From Martinezella tropici (lineage in GTDB: Bacteria > Pseudomonadota > Alphaproteobacteria > Rhizobiales > Rhizobiaceae), in assembly GCA_000799755.1 (NCBI GenBank), contig JUHI01000002.1, positions 1 through 64,000 of the forward strand: DNA of 64,000 bases, written 5' to 3'. The translations under genes and the position numbers were made by a program. Below, piece by piece: positions 42,742 to 51,967 of the stretch; positions within the stretch are counted from its first letter, which is position 1, and the number at the start of each line of letters is the position of its first letter. The notes beneath the pieces were generated by a model. That model was not told where the DNA came from. It saw only the letters and a list, made by a program, of their open reading frames with translations, and ran no database searches.

Positions 42742-43913
42742 GGTTCTTCTCCTCCGGCAATCAGCGCGTTTTCACTGAGGAGATCGCGCCACAGGGTCGG
42801 GCCTCCGAATGCGCCTGATTTTGAGATGACCGTCGTGCCTTGCCAGGGGCCGCCGACGATCGTGGAACGGGGCAGCCCGGGCGCCGCCTGACCGGTGATG
42901 CTGAGGGCCATGACGTCGAGCGCCGAGCAAAGATTTCGCAGGGTCTCACCACCGGCGACGATCAACGTGCCCGGCGCTGGCAGCGCTCTGACCATGCCGC
43001 CGAAAGTCGCCGCGATGCGCCTGGCAGCGTCGTCGCGATCGAGCCCGTTCGGTAGGTCGAGGCTGACCATGGCGACGCCGCTTTGCTGGATCTGGCGATC
43101 GACGGCGCCGGCGCCCTCCGCAAGCTTCAGCCAATTGGGGCCGCAGGCCTGGAGTTGCGCGAGGGTGATCGGCTGGTCTGAGCCGAACAGGCCGAGCACC
43201 GGCCTTGCCAGCCTGCGGGAGATGGGGACGGCGGCCGCAGGTCGCCGTTCACCCGCATCCTTTCCGAAACCAGGGAGATGGTGTGTCGCCAGATGGATAT
43301 TGCGCGCCAGGGCCCTGGCCAGTCCGCCGGTACCGCTCCAGAGCGCCGGTCCCTGCAGTTGCGATGACACCCATGCGATGACGGCATCCAGATCATCCTC
43401 CGAATGGGCATCGAACACGTGGATACCATCGGGAATCGACCGGCCATCAGCGTCAAGCGTGGTATTGAAGGCAGGCAGTCCCTCGGCGCGCAGATGTGCG
43501 ACCAGATCGCCGCTAACATCGCGCCAGGCGTCCTTGCCGGCATAAAGCACCTGCCGTCCGCCCCGCGTGTGCCGCCCGTGATGCGGAAAAGCGGGCGCGA
43601 GGATGCAATGCCGCCAGTGACCCAGCCGAAAGCAGGCCGCAAGCTCCACCGCCCAGGGTCCGCGAAACAGGCTGTCCACCTTCTTGAAGGCGAGATCGGC
43701 CCCCTCCAGCAGCGGTGCGACGCCGCCGACGATCGCCTCCGCCTCGGCGGCGGTCTTCTCGCGGGTGCCGCTGTCGATCGCGAGGCAATCCGGCAGGTTC
43801 TCGGAAAGCGCGTCGCTGCGCTCCACATCGATCGGCCCGTAGACACCGACGAATTCGACTGCGGTATCGAGCGCGCCCGTGAGATCGTCGGCAATGAGGC
43901 GGAGGGTGGGCAT
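42738..43913 (-). CDS. dtnK: Four-carbon acid sugar kinase (DUF1537 family, D-threonate kinase type)
   Basis: A 391-residue kinase of the DUF1537 family. The N-terminal domain begins LRLIADDLTGALDTAVEF and includes DLAFKKVDSLFRGPWAVEL; the C-terminal nucleotide domain has LIVAGGETLRNLCSALDV and FGGPTLW at the end. Family members phosphorylate threonate, erythronate or related acids at position 4. Coupling to pdxA2 favours D-threonate. The start is placed at 43913; the extension to 44024 has no homology-like signal. No separate transporter or regulator for the pair is visible nearby. Confidence 0.84.
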   Translation of the reverse strand: MPTLRLIADDLTGALDTAVEFVGVYGPIDVERSDALSENLPDCLAIDSGTREKTAAEAEAIVGGVAPLLEGADLAFKKVDSLFRGPWAVELAACFRLGHWRHCILAPAFPHHGRHTRGGRQVLYAGKDAWRDVSGDLVAHLRAEGLPAFNTTLDADGRSIPDGIHVFDAHSEDDLDAVIAWVSSQLQGPALWSGTGGLARALARNIHLATHHLPGFGKDAGERRPAAAVPISRRLARPVLGLFGSDQPITLAQLQACGPNWLKLAEGAGAVDRQIQQSGVAMVSLDLPNGLDRDDAARRIAATFGGMVRALPAPGTLIVAGGETLRNLCSALDVMALSITGQAAPGLPRSTIVGGPWQGTTVISKSGAFGGPTLWRDLLSENALIAGGEEP

Positions 43914-44117
43914 GAACTCAACGAGCCTTGCGGGTATCGGATATGGAAGCAAGGCCTTACGGCTGCTTGAACGAAGCGCAATCTTCAGCCTTCCATGAAG
44001 GATGTCAACGGCTTGCTTTGTCACCGTTTCATTGATTGAGCAGCGACATCCAGCGCGCTATTTGCAGGTGTGGGCACCGCCAAGAATGGCCTGGCGACGC
44101 CCGAGCCTGCTTGAGCG

Positions 44118-44969
44118 TCAGTTTCGCCGAAAATCAGGGAAGTCGGCACTGAGAGTGACATCCTTCCAGGCATCGAAATTCGCCTTGAGCGCTTCGAGAC
44201 GCTTGTAGGCAATATCGAGCGCCGGCGCGCCCAGCAGCAGGCGAAGTGGTGGCACCTCAGCCTCGACCGCCGTTATGATTGCGGCTGCGGCACGCGAGGG
44301 ATCGCCCGGCTGGTTGCCGGAGGAGGCTTTCGTGGATTGGCGGCGCTTTCCGGCGGTGTCGGCATAGTCGTCGATCCGGATCGGCGACTCGACCATCGAG
44401 CTTCCGGCCCAATTGGTGCGAAACGCTCCCGGCTCGACGATCGTCACCTTCAAGCCAAGTGGTGCGACTTCATGGGACAGGGATTCCGAGATCGCTTCCA
44501 CGGCAAACTTCGTCGCATGGTAATAGCCGGTCGCGGCGAATGCGACCAGGCCGCCCAATGACGAGATGTTGACGATGTGGCCTTCTCCGCGGGCGCGCAT
44601 GCCGGGCAAGACTTCCTTGGTGACATCGACGAGGCCGAACAGATTCGTTTCGAATTGTTTGCGCACGCCCTCATCGTCGCCCTCTTCGATGGCCGCCAGA
44701 TAGCCATAGCCGGCATTGTTGACGAGTACGTCAATCCTGCCAAAGGCAGCGATGGAACCGGCCACGGCTGCCCGGATCGTGGACTTGTCGGTAACATCGA
44801 GGCGCAATGCGAGTGCGCGTCCCTCGTGCTCGGCGACAAGGGCCTCCAGCTCCTCGGGCCGCCTTGCCGTGACGACGGCTCGCCAACCCCGCTCGAGTAC
44901 GGCTCTTGCAAGCTCGAATCCCAGGCCCGCGGACGATCCGGTGATAAACCATACAGGTGTGTCGGTCAT
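44118..44969 (-). CDS. Short-chain dehydrogenase/reductase
   Basis: A 283-residue classical-type SDR. It has GSSAGLG (residues 11-17) for NADP, NNAGYG (about 84-89), and the catalytic Ser137, Tyr150 and Lys154 in NISSLGG and YYHATK. The longer C-terminus and sequence AFRTNWAGSSMV resemble the oxidoreductase group often annotated as retinol or ketoreductase-like. The ATG at 44969 has AAGAG about 8 bases before. An AraC regulator is divergent, 183 bases away. Substrate unknown. Confidence 0.9.
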   Translation of the reverse strand: MTDTPVWFITGSSAGLGFELARAVLERGWRAVVTARRPEELEALVAEHEGRALALRLDVTDKSTIRAAVAGSIAAFGRIDVLVNNAGYGYLAAIEEGDDEGVRKQFETNLFGLVDVTKEVLPGMRARGEGHIVNISSLGGLVAFAATGYYHATKFAVEAISESLSHEVAPLGLKVTIVEPGAFRTNWAGSSMVESPIRIDDYADTAGKRRQSTKASSGNQPGDPSRAAAAIITAVEAEVPPLRLLLGAPALDIAYKRLEALKANFDAWKDVTLSADFPDFRRN

Positions 44970-45152
44970 GTTCAGCTCTTTCGTTTGCATGTTTTGGCGG
45001 CCTCCCTATCGAAGGATCGCATGCAGCAAATCTAGGGGCGGCCGATGCCCGTGTGTTAGGGCAGAAGGACCAGACTTTCATACGATCCTTCCAATTTTGC
45101 CCGTCGGCGATATGATGTGCGGAAAGTGCCGTCATTATCGAGAGCCGTATTC

Positions 45153-46031
45153 ATGGAACCGTCGACGCAGCTGCGGGAGTTGATCAGCCGTCACGCCGTC
45201 GCGCCGAAGCAGGCGACCGGAGTGCAAGGGCTGACACTTTACAAGGTGGGTCAGCCGACACTGCCGACGGAGATCGTCTATAGCCCGAGAATTTGCATGG
45301 TGTTGCAGGGAACGAAGGAGATTCGGCTCGCAGAGCGGGTTTTCAGCGTTGGTTCCGCGCAATATTTCATCGCGACGGTCAACCTGCCGGTGTCTGCGCG
45401 CATCGAGCAGGCCGACCCGATCAAGCCTCATTTGGCGCTGACCTTCGAGCTGGATAGGGAGGAAATCGCAAAGCTACTTGCGGAGACACCATCGACCCAT
45501 GGAGTGGAACAGCACGATCACACCGGAATTGCGGTATCGCAGCATACGCCGGAAATCGTGAGCGCCGCATTGCGCCTCGTCTCCTGCCTGGACGCACCCG
45601 ACGACTTCGACATGATGGTAAAGCTCGCGAGGCTTGAACTCTATTACCGGCTGCTTCGCGGCGAGCTCGGGCCGATGCTGCGGCAACTTGCGACGCAGGG
45701 AACGAATCTGGCGCAGATCGGCCGCGTCACCGAGTGGATAAAGGGCCATTTCGCCGAAGCGATGAGCATCGGCAAACTGGCCGACATGGCGGGAATGAGC
45801 CAGACATCGCTGCATCGGCATTTCAAGGCCGTGACATTGATGACGCCGTTGCAATATCGAGCGCTCATCCGGCTGCAGGAAGCGCGTCGCCGGCTGCTTC
45901 TTCGCGAGGCGAGCGCACGGGAGATCGGATTTGAGGTCGGCTACGACAGCCAGACGCAGTTCACGCGCGAATACCGAAAACTGTTCGGCCGGCCGCCGGC
46001 CGCGGACGCGGCGTTTCTCGGCGGCAGATGA
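45153..46031 (+). CDS. AraC family transcriptional regulator
   Basis: A 292-residue regulator with an N-terminal AraC_N cupin-like domain (LYKVGQPTLPTEIVYSPRIC, about 28-47) and two C-terminal helix-turn-helix motifs (ITRVTEWIKGHF-like helix, then LADMAGMSQTSLHRHFKAVT at about 210-229, and AREIGFEVGYDSQTQFTREY at about 257-276). ATG 45153 is used; the frame to 45117 extends without a ribosome site. It is divergent from an SDR gene, which it probably activates. This AraC/SDR pair layout is common in rhizobia. Confidence 0.9.
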   Translation: MEPSTQLRELISRHAVAPKQATGVQGLTLYKVGQPTLPTEIVYSPRICMVLQGTKEIRLAERVFSVGSAQYFIATVNLPVSARIEQADPIKPHLALTFELDREEIAKLLAETPSTHGVEQHDHTGIAVSQHTPEIVSAALRLVSCLDAPDDFDMMVKLARLELYYRLLRGELGPMLRQLATQGTNLAQIGRVTEWIKGHFAEAMSIGKLADMAGMSQTSLHRHFKAVTLMTPLQYRALIRLQEARRRLLLREASAREIGFEVGYDSQTQFTREYRKLFGRPPAADAAFLGGR

Positions 46032-46148
46032 ACTTGACTCGCCTGATGTTTTGGTCTGGAGAGTGAAGCGCGCCGGGTTTGCCGATATGTGGCCATGTTC
46101 CTGTCCTAGCGGCAGGGCCAGATGTTTCGTCGCGTCAAGGAGGGCAGG

Positions 46149-46496
46149 GTGAGCTACGATTTCCATGTGGGCCAGAAGGTCGTCTGCATCGACGACAAGT
46201 TCAAGCATGTCAGCATCGATCAGCTGATCCGCAAGGGGACAATCTACACCATCCGCTGGGTCGGCGAGTACACGCATTATGTCGACGGCACCTTCATCGG
46301 CGTGAAGCTGGAAGAGATCCATCGCGGCAATGACGACGGGCCGGAAGGCTATGGCGCCGCCGACATGCCCTATCGCGCCAGCCGCTTCCGCCCGCTGGTG
46401 AAGGACAAGATCGCTTCGCTCAGAAAGCTGCTGGCGCCGACGCCGGATGCGCCTGTCGAGCCGAAGGTGAAGACCAAGAAGACGGAAAAGGTCTGA
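46149..46496 (+). CDS. Small conserved hypothetical protein
   Basis: A 115-residue protein starting at GTG 46149, which has AAGGAGG only 5 bases upstream; an ATG at 46122 gives nine more residues but lacks such a site. It has a compact N-terminal beta-rich part (FHVGQKVVCIDDKF, IRKGTIYTIRWVGEYTH, SH3-like spacing) with a central PYRASRFRPLV, and a basic lysine-rich tail (about 98-115). No family is recognised with confidence. It lies between the AraC gene and convergent ddl. Confidence 0.72.
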   Translation: MSYDFHVGQKVVCIDDKFKHVSIDQLIRKGTIYTIRWVGEYTHYVDGTFIGVKLEEIHRGNDDGPEGYGAADMPYRASRFRPLVKDKIASLRKLLAPTPDAPVEPKVKTKKTEKV

Positions 46497-46520
46497 GGGC
46501 AGGCAGGCGCGTAGCGTCGA

Positions 46521-47585
46521 TTAGCCCCGACGCGCCCGCGCAAGCCCGTGCTCGATCAGGCGGCTGACAAGCTCCGGATAGGAAATGCCCGAGGCGCCCA
46601 TGGCCTTGGGGTACATGCTGATATTGGTGAAGCCGGGCATGGTGTTGATCTCGTTGATGACGACGGTCTGATCCGGCGCCAAGAAGAAATCGACGCGCGC
46701 CAGCCCTTCGCAGCCGAGCGCGCGGAAACCATCTGCCGCCATGCGCTTCAACACCTCCGCCGTCTCGGCCGGAATATCCGCCGGCACGGTGACGACGGCG
46801 CCGTTCTGATCGAGATATTTCGCCTCGTAGGAATAGAAGCCGTGGGTCGCGGCCGTGGCGATCTCGCCCGGCACGGAGACGAAGAGGGTGCCATCCGGCT
46901 CTTCCAGCACGGCGCATTCGATCTCGCGGGCGCGCACGAATTCTTCCACCAGCACCTTGCGGTCATGCCGGAAGGCTTCGGCAAGTGCTGTCTCGAACGC
47001 CGCGGCATCCTGCACCTTGCTGACCCCGACCGACGAGCCCTGGCGCGTGGGCTTGACGAAGACGGGCGAGCCGAGCGCGCTCACGATCTCATCGAAATCA
47101 GGCTTGTCGCCGCGTACGAGCGTGACGGAGCGGGCCACTGGCAGGCCGGCCTCGCGCAGCAGGCGCTTTGCCATGTCCTTGTCGATCGCATTGGCTGAGC
47201 CCAGAATGCCGCAGCCGACGAGGGGCAGGCCGACGATCTGGGCGAGACCCTGAATGGAGCCATCCTCGCCGTTCAGCCCATGCAGTACCGGAAACAGCAC
47301 ATCGACCGCAGTCAGTTCACGCGCGCTCGACCCTTCCAGCGCCAAAAGCCGCCCCTTGCCGCCCGGCGCGAGGCAGACTTCCGTGCCCTCATAGGCAATC
47401 GGCTCCGGCAGCTCGCCGCCCTTTTCCTCCACCAGCAGCCAGCGCCCGCCGCGATCGATCAGGATCGGCACGATCTCATATCTTGCGCCATCGATCGCCC
47501 TGACGACATTGCGGGCCGACATGACGGAAACCTCATGCTCGCTGGACTGACCGCCAAACAGAACGGCAACGCGTAGTTTCGACAT
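46521..47585 (-). CDS. ddl: D-alanine--D-alanine ligase
   Basis: A 354-residue ATP-grasp ligase. It shows GGQSSEHEVSVMSARNV at the N-terminus, the ATP-grasp region VFVKPTRQGSSVGVSKV, EIECAVLEE and the metal ligands in LARVDFFL and VINEINTMPGFTNISMYP. It joins two D-alanines for peptidoglycan precursor synthesis in the cytoplasm. It is not in the division cluster, so this is probably a second, stand-alone copy (ddlA type). It is convergent with the small hypothetical gene with a 24-base gap. Confidence 0.94.
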   Translation of the reverse strand: MSKLRVAVLFGGQSSEHEVSVMSARNVVRAIDGARYEIVPILIDRGGRWLLVEEKGGELPEPIAYEGTEVCLAPGGKGRLLALEGSSARELTAVDVLFPVLHGLNGEDGSIQGLAQIVGLPLVGCGILGSANAIDKDMAKRLLREAGLPVARSVTLVRGDKPDFDEIVSALGSPVFVKPTRQGSSVGVSKVQDAAAFETALAEAFRHDRKVLVEEFVRAREIECAVLEEPDGTLFVSVPGEIATAATHGFYSYEAKYLDQNGAVVTVPADIPAETAEVLKRMAADGFRALGCEGLARVDFFLAPDQTVVINEINTMPGFTNISMYPKAMGASGISYPELVSRLIEHGLARARRG

Positions 47586-47899
47586 GGAGGCTTTTCTCCC
47601 GGGTCAGGATGGATGCGATGGGAGAAGGGTTTAAACGCGGGATTGCAGCGGAATTGGGGAGGGGTTGTGGAGGAAATAAGAGCGGTTGCTACGGATGTCT
47701 TCTTCGCCGCAAGAGGTAAGATTACAAGCGCAATAGGTTCGCGCCGAGATGGGGCAGTTTTCTCAATCGATTCAATATTAATTCTACCGCTGTTAATTGT
47801 ATATTTGTTGCAATTTCAACACAGCATTGTTTGTCTTAAAGTTGTATGTAGCCGGCTCTACGATTGATCGTAGTAAAAACAATCTGAGGAGAATGAAGA
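47586..47899. other. AT-rich promoter and leader region of the surface protein gene
   Basis: No supported gene in these 314 bases; a short frame at 47613-47867 has no coding character. The right half (about 47760-47895) is clearly AT-rich, as expected for a strong promoter. A 7-bp palindrome CTACGAT-TG-ATCGTAG at 47858-47873 lies shortly before the start, and GAGGAG (47886-47891) is the likely ribosome site for the beta-barrel protein. Confidence 0.6.
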
Positions 47900-48538
47900 A
47901 TGAAATCCCTTTTCGCGTCCGTTGCGATCATTGCGTCAACTCTCGCGTTTTCTGCCCATGCAGCCGATCTGGCGACCCCCAGCGCCCCGGTTGCAGCGCC
48001 TGCGGAAGTCTTTTCCTGGACCGGCGGCTATGTCGGTGTGCATGGCGGTGGAAGCTGGTTGAAGGGTGATTTTAGCGTTCCGGGCGCAAGCGCGTCGGAT
48101 AACTTCAACGGCGGCTTCGTCGGCGGCTTTGCCGGTTACAACTATCAGCTGAACAACAATGTCGTAGTCGGTATCGACGGCGACATCGGCCGCAACTGGA
48201 ATTCCAACAGCTATGACGTCTTCGGCACGAAGGTAAAGGTCGGCACGGATGTCACCGGCTCGGTCCGTGGTCGCCTCGGCTATGCCTTCGACCGCACGCT
48301 CGTCTACGCAACCGGCGGCTGGACCGCGACGCGCGGCTTCATCAAGGTGCCGGGTGATAAGGAAAGCAAGACCTTCAACGGCTGGACCATCGGCGCCGGC
48401 GTCGACTACGCCTTCACCAACAACATCTTCGCCCGCGCCGAATACCGCTTCAACAGCTACGGCAACAAGGACGTTCTCGGCATCAAGGCCGACCTCGACC
48501 AACACGTCGTCGGCGTCGGCATCGGCGTGAAGTTCTAA
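47900..48538 (+). CDS. Outer-membrane beta-barrel protein (Omp25/31 family)
   Basis: A 212-residue protein with a signal peptide (MKSLFASVAIIASTLAFSAHAAD) followed by the alanine- and proline-rich ATPSAPVAAPAEVFSWTGGYV and alternating barrel strands, ending in the typical aromatic terminus VVGVGIGVKF. It matches the Omp25/31 and rhizobial RopB-like outer-membrane proteins, which are abundant and link envelope to cell wall. The AT-rich promoter, GAGGAG and strong terminator suggest high expression. Adjacent to an AT-richer gene and tRNA-Thr. Confidence 0.9.
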   Translation: MKSLFASVAIIASTLAFSAHAADLATPSAPVAAPAEVFSWTGGYVGVHGGGSWLKGDFSVPGASASDNFNGGFVGGFAGYNYQLNNNVVVGIDGDIGRNWNSNSYDVFGTKVKVGTDVTGSVRGRLGYAFDRTLVYATGGWTATRGFIKVPGDKESKTFNGWTIGAGVDYAFTNNIFARAEYRFNSYGNKDVLGIKADLDQHVVGVGIGVKF

Positions 48539-48563
48539 GATAGGTTTGTTGTGATTTGGAGAG

Positions 48564-48592
48564 CCCCGCTGGCGTTTGCTGGCGGGGTTTTT
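48564..48592 (+). terminator. Rho-independent terminator of the beta-barrel gene
   Basis: CCCCGC and GCGGGG arms (48564-48569 and 48582-48587), with partial inner pairing, are followed at once by TTTTT. It lies 25 bases past the stop. Confidence 0.88.
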
Positions 48593-48689
48593 AGTATGCA
48601 AGGTGGGTGTGAATTACAGGTTACGGCGTGCCGTTTGGGCTCGTTGCCAGACCTAAAGGCGTCTGTAGTGGCCATTGCATGCACTGAGT

Positions 48690-49661
48690 TCAGCTATATT
48701 TTCCAGATTTCAATGCTTCAATATGCCTCAGAATGGAAATTTGGAGCTGTCTGTCTACTATTGCTGCCCCGATATTTTGAACGATCAATTGTCTGAGACT
48801 TTCATCAGACGAGTAAACGTATTTCTGCGCACCTCGTACAACCGTCAAATTCATCTGTTGCACGAGATCCTCGATCGGTCTCGCGAGAATCGCGGTGCGT
48901 GCCCCGATGGTGTGGGTTGCGACGAAGAGCTTAGTTGGACTCAACGGAATTGCGATGTTGCCGAACGGAGTCCGTATTCCGTTTGATCTTACCACAGGGC
49001 GATCAGAAGTCAGGAGGGGAGCTGATGCCCACGAAGTGTCGATCACCGTCCAGAACATATTTGCTATAAAATCACTAAGCTCTCGATTTTCTATCAAGGT
49101 CATAAGCGTGTGAAACAGCAGCTTTTCCTGCTCCTGAGTTGGAAGTCCCGCGTGGTATTCCACATATGTTGGCGGGTCGGTTTCCAATCTGAACGATTGA
49201 TAGTGCGGCTCACGCGCCAATGCCCATGCCGTCATCAAATCAGGCCACAGCTTGCGCAATAACGTCAAGTCTTCCGGTGTCCGCATTTCCAGGGAAATGA
49301 GCAGTTCTGTCCAGCCATATCGAAGGCGTTCATTCAAATTGGCGCGTGTGCCGTGACGTTTGAGCAAAGCCACAGCGTCCGCAGCATTTGTATCAATGGG
49401 CTTGAAAAAGGCGTCTTCAATTACATGGGCCGCTTCAGGGGGGAAATCACATAATGCGTATAAGTGATTTACAAATCCAGTAGCCTTGGGGTGCACGGTT
49501 TGCGGAACGACGATCTGGTATGGTCTACTCCATTGGATGAGGGTGCCATCTGCGCGCGCCCAGCTTCTCGTGTAGAATTCTGGAATATAGTGATGGCGTT
49601 TGGAAGCTTGAGGGTTCAGTCGCGGGCCGCTCTTGGCTTTTTGACTGTCGTTCTCTTCCAT
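48690..49661 (-). CDS. DUF4238 domain-containing protein
   Basis: A 323-residue soluble protein. The N-terminal KRHHYIPEFYTRSWARADGT (about 21-40) is the DUF4238 signature HHxxPxFYLxxF, and a central stretch of helices follows, ending DRPVVRSNG and LSPTKLFVATHTIG. The family's function is unknown; members are scattered and often occur in accessory regions. Base composition is visibly lower in GC than neighbours. The gene lies downstream of the 3' end of tRNA-Thr, a usual integration site for mobile elements, but no integrase or flanking tRNA-end copy is present. The start at 49661 has GGAGA upstream. Confidence 0.8.
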   Translation of the reverse strand: MEENDSQKAKSGPRLNPQASKRHHYIPEFYTRSWARADGTLIQWSRPYQIVVPQTVHPKATGFVNHLYALCDFPPEAAHVIEDAFFKPIDTNAADAVALLKRHGTRANLNERLRYGWTELLISLEMRTPEDLTLLRKLWPDLMTAWALAREPHYQSFRLETDPPTYVEYHAGLPTQEQEKLLFHTLMTLIENRELSDFIANMFWTVIDTSWASAPLLTSDRPVVRSNGIRTPFGNIAIPLSPTKLFVATHTIGARTAILARPIEDLVQQMNLTVVRGAQKYVYSSDESLRQLIVQNIGAAIVDRQLQISILRHIEALKSGKYS

Positions 49662-49817
49662 TTCACGGTCTCCGTAACCAGTAAATCGGATTTTGCCACT
49701 ACTCGAACTCCGCCATGCCTGCGGTACAGGTAGTGTATTGATCGGTTGGTCAAAGGCTGCCGGGGTGCGTGTGTAGACGAAATCTACAAATACGCTATTG
49801 AAAAGCTTGAGGAAAAC

Positions 49818-49892
49818 TGGTGCTGCTAGAGAGATTTGAACTCTCGGCCTCTCCCTTACCAAGGGAGTGCTCTACCCCTGAGCTATAGCAGC
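49818..49892 (-). tRNA. tRNA-Thr (GGT)
   Basis: A full cloverleaf on the minus strand with encoded CCA. The acceptor arm GCTGCTA pairs with TAGCAGC, the anticodon stem CTCCC with GGGAG, and the anticodon loop is TTGGTAA with anticodon GGT, reading ACC/ACT. The T arm GAGAG-TTCAAAT-CTCTC is standard. Confidence 0.96.
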
Positions 49893-50047
49893 ATTCCGTG
49901 GCGCGGTGTGGTGCGCCGTATTGGGCGAGGCGGCTATTGCCATAGGTGGAGGCGGAGTGCAAGTCGCAAATTGCAAGTTCTGTGAAAGATCGTTGGAAAA
50001 AATGTGTCGGTCTTTTGAAGGCGGGCGTTTTCGGTTATGGGAAAACC

Positions 50048-50332
50048 ATGGCTGCGGACAAGACGAAAATCGATGAAGGGCAGGCTTTGCAGGGCGGTTC
50101 TGCTCCAAGCGGGGCCGGCGGCGAGGCGGGCGAGCCCGCGGGCGGCAGGCAGGTCACGGAAGCGGATCGTCGGCGGGAGCGGGCGGCGCAGAAGCTGCGC
50201 GAGAACCTGTCGCGGCGCAAGCAGCAGGTGCGGGCGCGCCGCGCCGGCCAGGCTGACGAGACGGATGGTTTGCCGGCCGCAAAGGCTGGGGATAGCGCCG
50301 ATGCCGCCGCAAAAAGGGACGAATCGCAATGA
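50048..50332 (+). CDS. Small charged hypothetical protein upstream of murA
   Basis: A 94-residue protein with many Lys, Arg, Glu and Ala residues and no hydrophobic core. A stretch TEADRRRERAAQKLRENLSR (about 43-62) could form a basic helix; flanking segments are glycine- and alanine-rich and likely disordered. ATG 50048 is chosen; the frame continues to 49946. A ribosome site is not obvious. The gene precedes murA by 145 bases. I recall similar small ORFs at this place in other rhizobia but cannot confirm it. Function unknown. Confidence 0.65.
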   Translation: MAADKTKIDEGQALQGGSAPSGAGGEAGEPAGGRQVTEADRRRERAAQKLRENLSRRKQQVRARRAGQADETDGLPAAKAGDSADAAAKRDESQ

Positions 50333-50477
50333 TTCATGTCGCCCATCATCAAACGAATTGATGCGTTAATCTATTTCGTCTAAACAGCGCCTTTTACCAG
50401 GTGCACGAACCCTGGCGCCGGTAACTTCGAGGCGCCCGGAACTATCAGGAAAGGCGGGCCTCGCCCGTATTGCTTAT

Positions 50478-51770
50478 ATGGATCGTATCAGGATTGTCGG
50501 CGGCAATGAGCTTAACGGTATCATTCCGATCTCCGGCGCCAAGAATGCCGCCCTGCCGCTGATGATCGCCTCGCTGCTAACAAGCGATACCCTGACGCTC
50601 GAAAACGTGCCGCATCTTGCCGATGTCGAACTCCTGATGCGCATTCTCGGCAATCACGGCGTCGATGTCGCCGTCAACGGCCGGCGCGAGCGCCAGGAAG
50701 ACGGCTATTCCCGCACGATCCATTTCACCTGCCGCACCATCGTCGATACCACAGCCCCTTATGAGCTCGTCGCCAAGATGCGCGCAAGCTTCTGGGTCAT
50801 CGGGCCGCTGCTCGCCCGCGAGGGCCAGGCGCGCGTGTCGCTGCCCGGCGGCTGCGCCATCGGCACGCGCCCGGTCGATCTCTTCATCGAAGGCCTGCAG
50901 GCGCTCGGCGCCACCATGGAAATCGATGCGGGCTATATCAACGCCACCGCGCCGAAGGGCGGCCTCATCGGCGCCCGCTATGACTTCCCGAAGGTGTCCG
51001 TCGGCGCGACGCATGTGATGATGATGGCCGCGACGCTTGCCCGCGGCACCACCGTCATCGGCAATGCCGCCCGCGAGCCCGAAATCGTCGATCTCGCCAA
51101 TTGCCTGATCGCCATGGGCGCCAAGATTTCCGGCGCCGGCACCAGCACGATCACCATCGAGGGCGTGCCCTCGCTGTCCGGCGCCCGCCATCGCGTGCTG
51201 CCCGACCGTATCGAGACCGGCACCTATGCCATGGCCGTTGCCATGGCCGGCGGCGACGTCACGCTTGAGAATACCGATATGGCATTGCTCGACACTGCGC
51301 TCGAAAGCCTGCGCCGCGCCGGTGCCACGGTTTCGCCGACGAATAACGGCATCCGCGTCATGCGCAATGGCGGCGGCATCCAGCCGGTCGACGTCGTCAC
51401 CGATCCGTTCCCCGGCTTCCCGACGGACCTGCAGGCGCAGTTCATGGCGCTGATGACCCGCTCCTCGGGCGTTTCGCACATTACCGAAACCATCTTCGAA
51501 AACCGCTTCATGCATGTGCAGGAGCTTGCCCGCCTCGGCGCGAAGATCTCTCTGTCAGGCCAGGCCGCCCGGGTCGAGGGCGTGCAGAAGCTGAAGGGCG
51601 CGCCCGTGATGGCGACCGACCTTCGCGCCTCCGTCTCGCTTGTCATCGCTGGCCTTGCCGCCGAAGGCGAGACGCTGGTGTCGCGCATCTATCACCTCGA
51701 TCGCGGCTTCGAGCGGCTGGAAGACAAGCTGACGCGCTGCGGCGCGGTGGTCGAGCGCATCAGCGACTAA
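50478..51770 (+). CDS. murA: UDP-N-acetylglucosamine 1-carboxyvinyltransferase
   Basis: A 430-residue enolpyruvyl transferase that takes the first committed step of peptidoglycan synthesis: it adds enolpyruvate from PEP to UDP-GlcNAc. The active-site Cys126 is in [12 protein letters not shown], so it should be fosfomycin-sensitive. Further family motifs are [19 protein letters not shown] and [15 protein letters not shown] long terminator hairpin follows at 51838. It heads the conserved block that continues with DUF2948 and hisD. Confidence 0.96.
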   Translation: MDRIRIVGGNELNGIIPISGAKNAALPLMIASLLTSDTLTLENVPHLADVELLMRILGNHGVDVAVNGRRERQEDGYSRTIHFTCRTIVDTTAPYELVAKMRASFWVIGPLLAREGQARVSLPGGCAIGTRPVDLFIEGLQALGATMEIDAGYINATAPKGGLIGARYDFPKVSVGATHVMMMAATLARGTTVIGNAAREPEIVDLANCLIAMGAKISGAGTSTITIEGVPSLSGARHRVLPDRIETGTYAMAVAMAGGDVTLENTDMALLDTALESLRRAGATVSPTNNGIRVMRNGGGIQPVDVVTDPFPGFPTDLQAQFMALMTRSSGVSHITETIFENRFMHVQELARLGAKISLSGQAARVEGVQKLKGAPVMATDLRASVSLVIAGLAAEGETLVSRIYHLDRGFERLEDKLTRCGAVVERISD

Positions 51771-51837
51771 GGCCTATCCCTGTCGCAAAACCGCGACACA
51801 GCGTGGCGCGATAGGCGGCAATTCCATTTGATGGCGC

Positions 51838-51865
51838 GAAGAGAGCGGGCAAGCCCGCTTTCTTC
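51838..51865 (+). terminator. Terminator after murA
   Basis: A 12-bp stem with one G-T pair: GAAGAGAGCGGG (51838-51849) with CCCGCTTTCTTC (51854-51865), loop of 4 bases. It ends murA transcription before the DUF2948 gene. Confidence 0.75.
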
Positions 51866-51967
51866 GGTTGCGTCTTTTGCGCTCGCATCCTATGTCCAGA
51901 ATATGGAAAACCCGGCAATAATGTTGGCCGGGGCGTTTGACTGGCGCGATCGGGGATTAAAGGACGA

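Noticed and set aside
47858..47873. Possible riboswitch or thermometer in the leader of the beta-barrel gene
   Set aside because: Only one 7-bp palindrome is present, and it does not pair with the ribosome binding site; not enough for a structured RNA call.
48539..49817. Integrated island bounded by tRNA-Thr
   Set aside because: No integrase and no copy of the tRNA 3' end was found on the far side of the DUF4238 gene, so only a single-gene acquisition is suggested.
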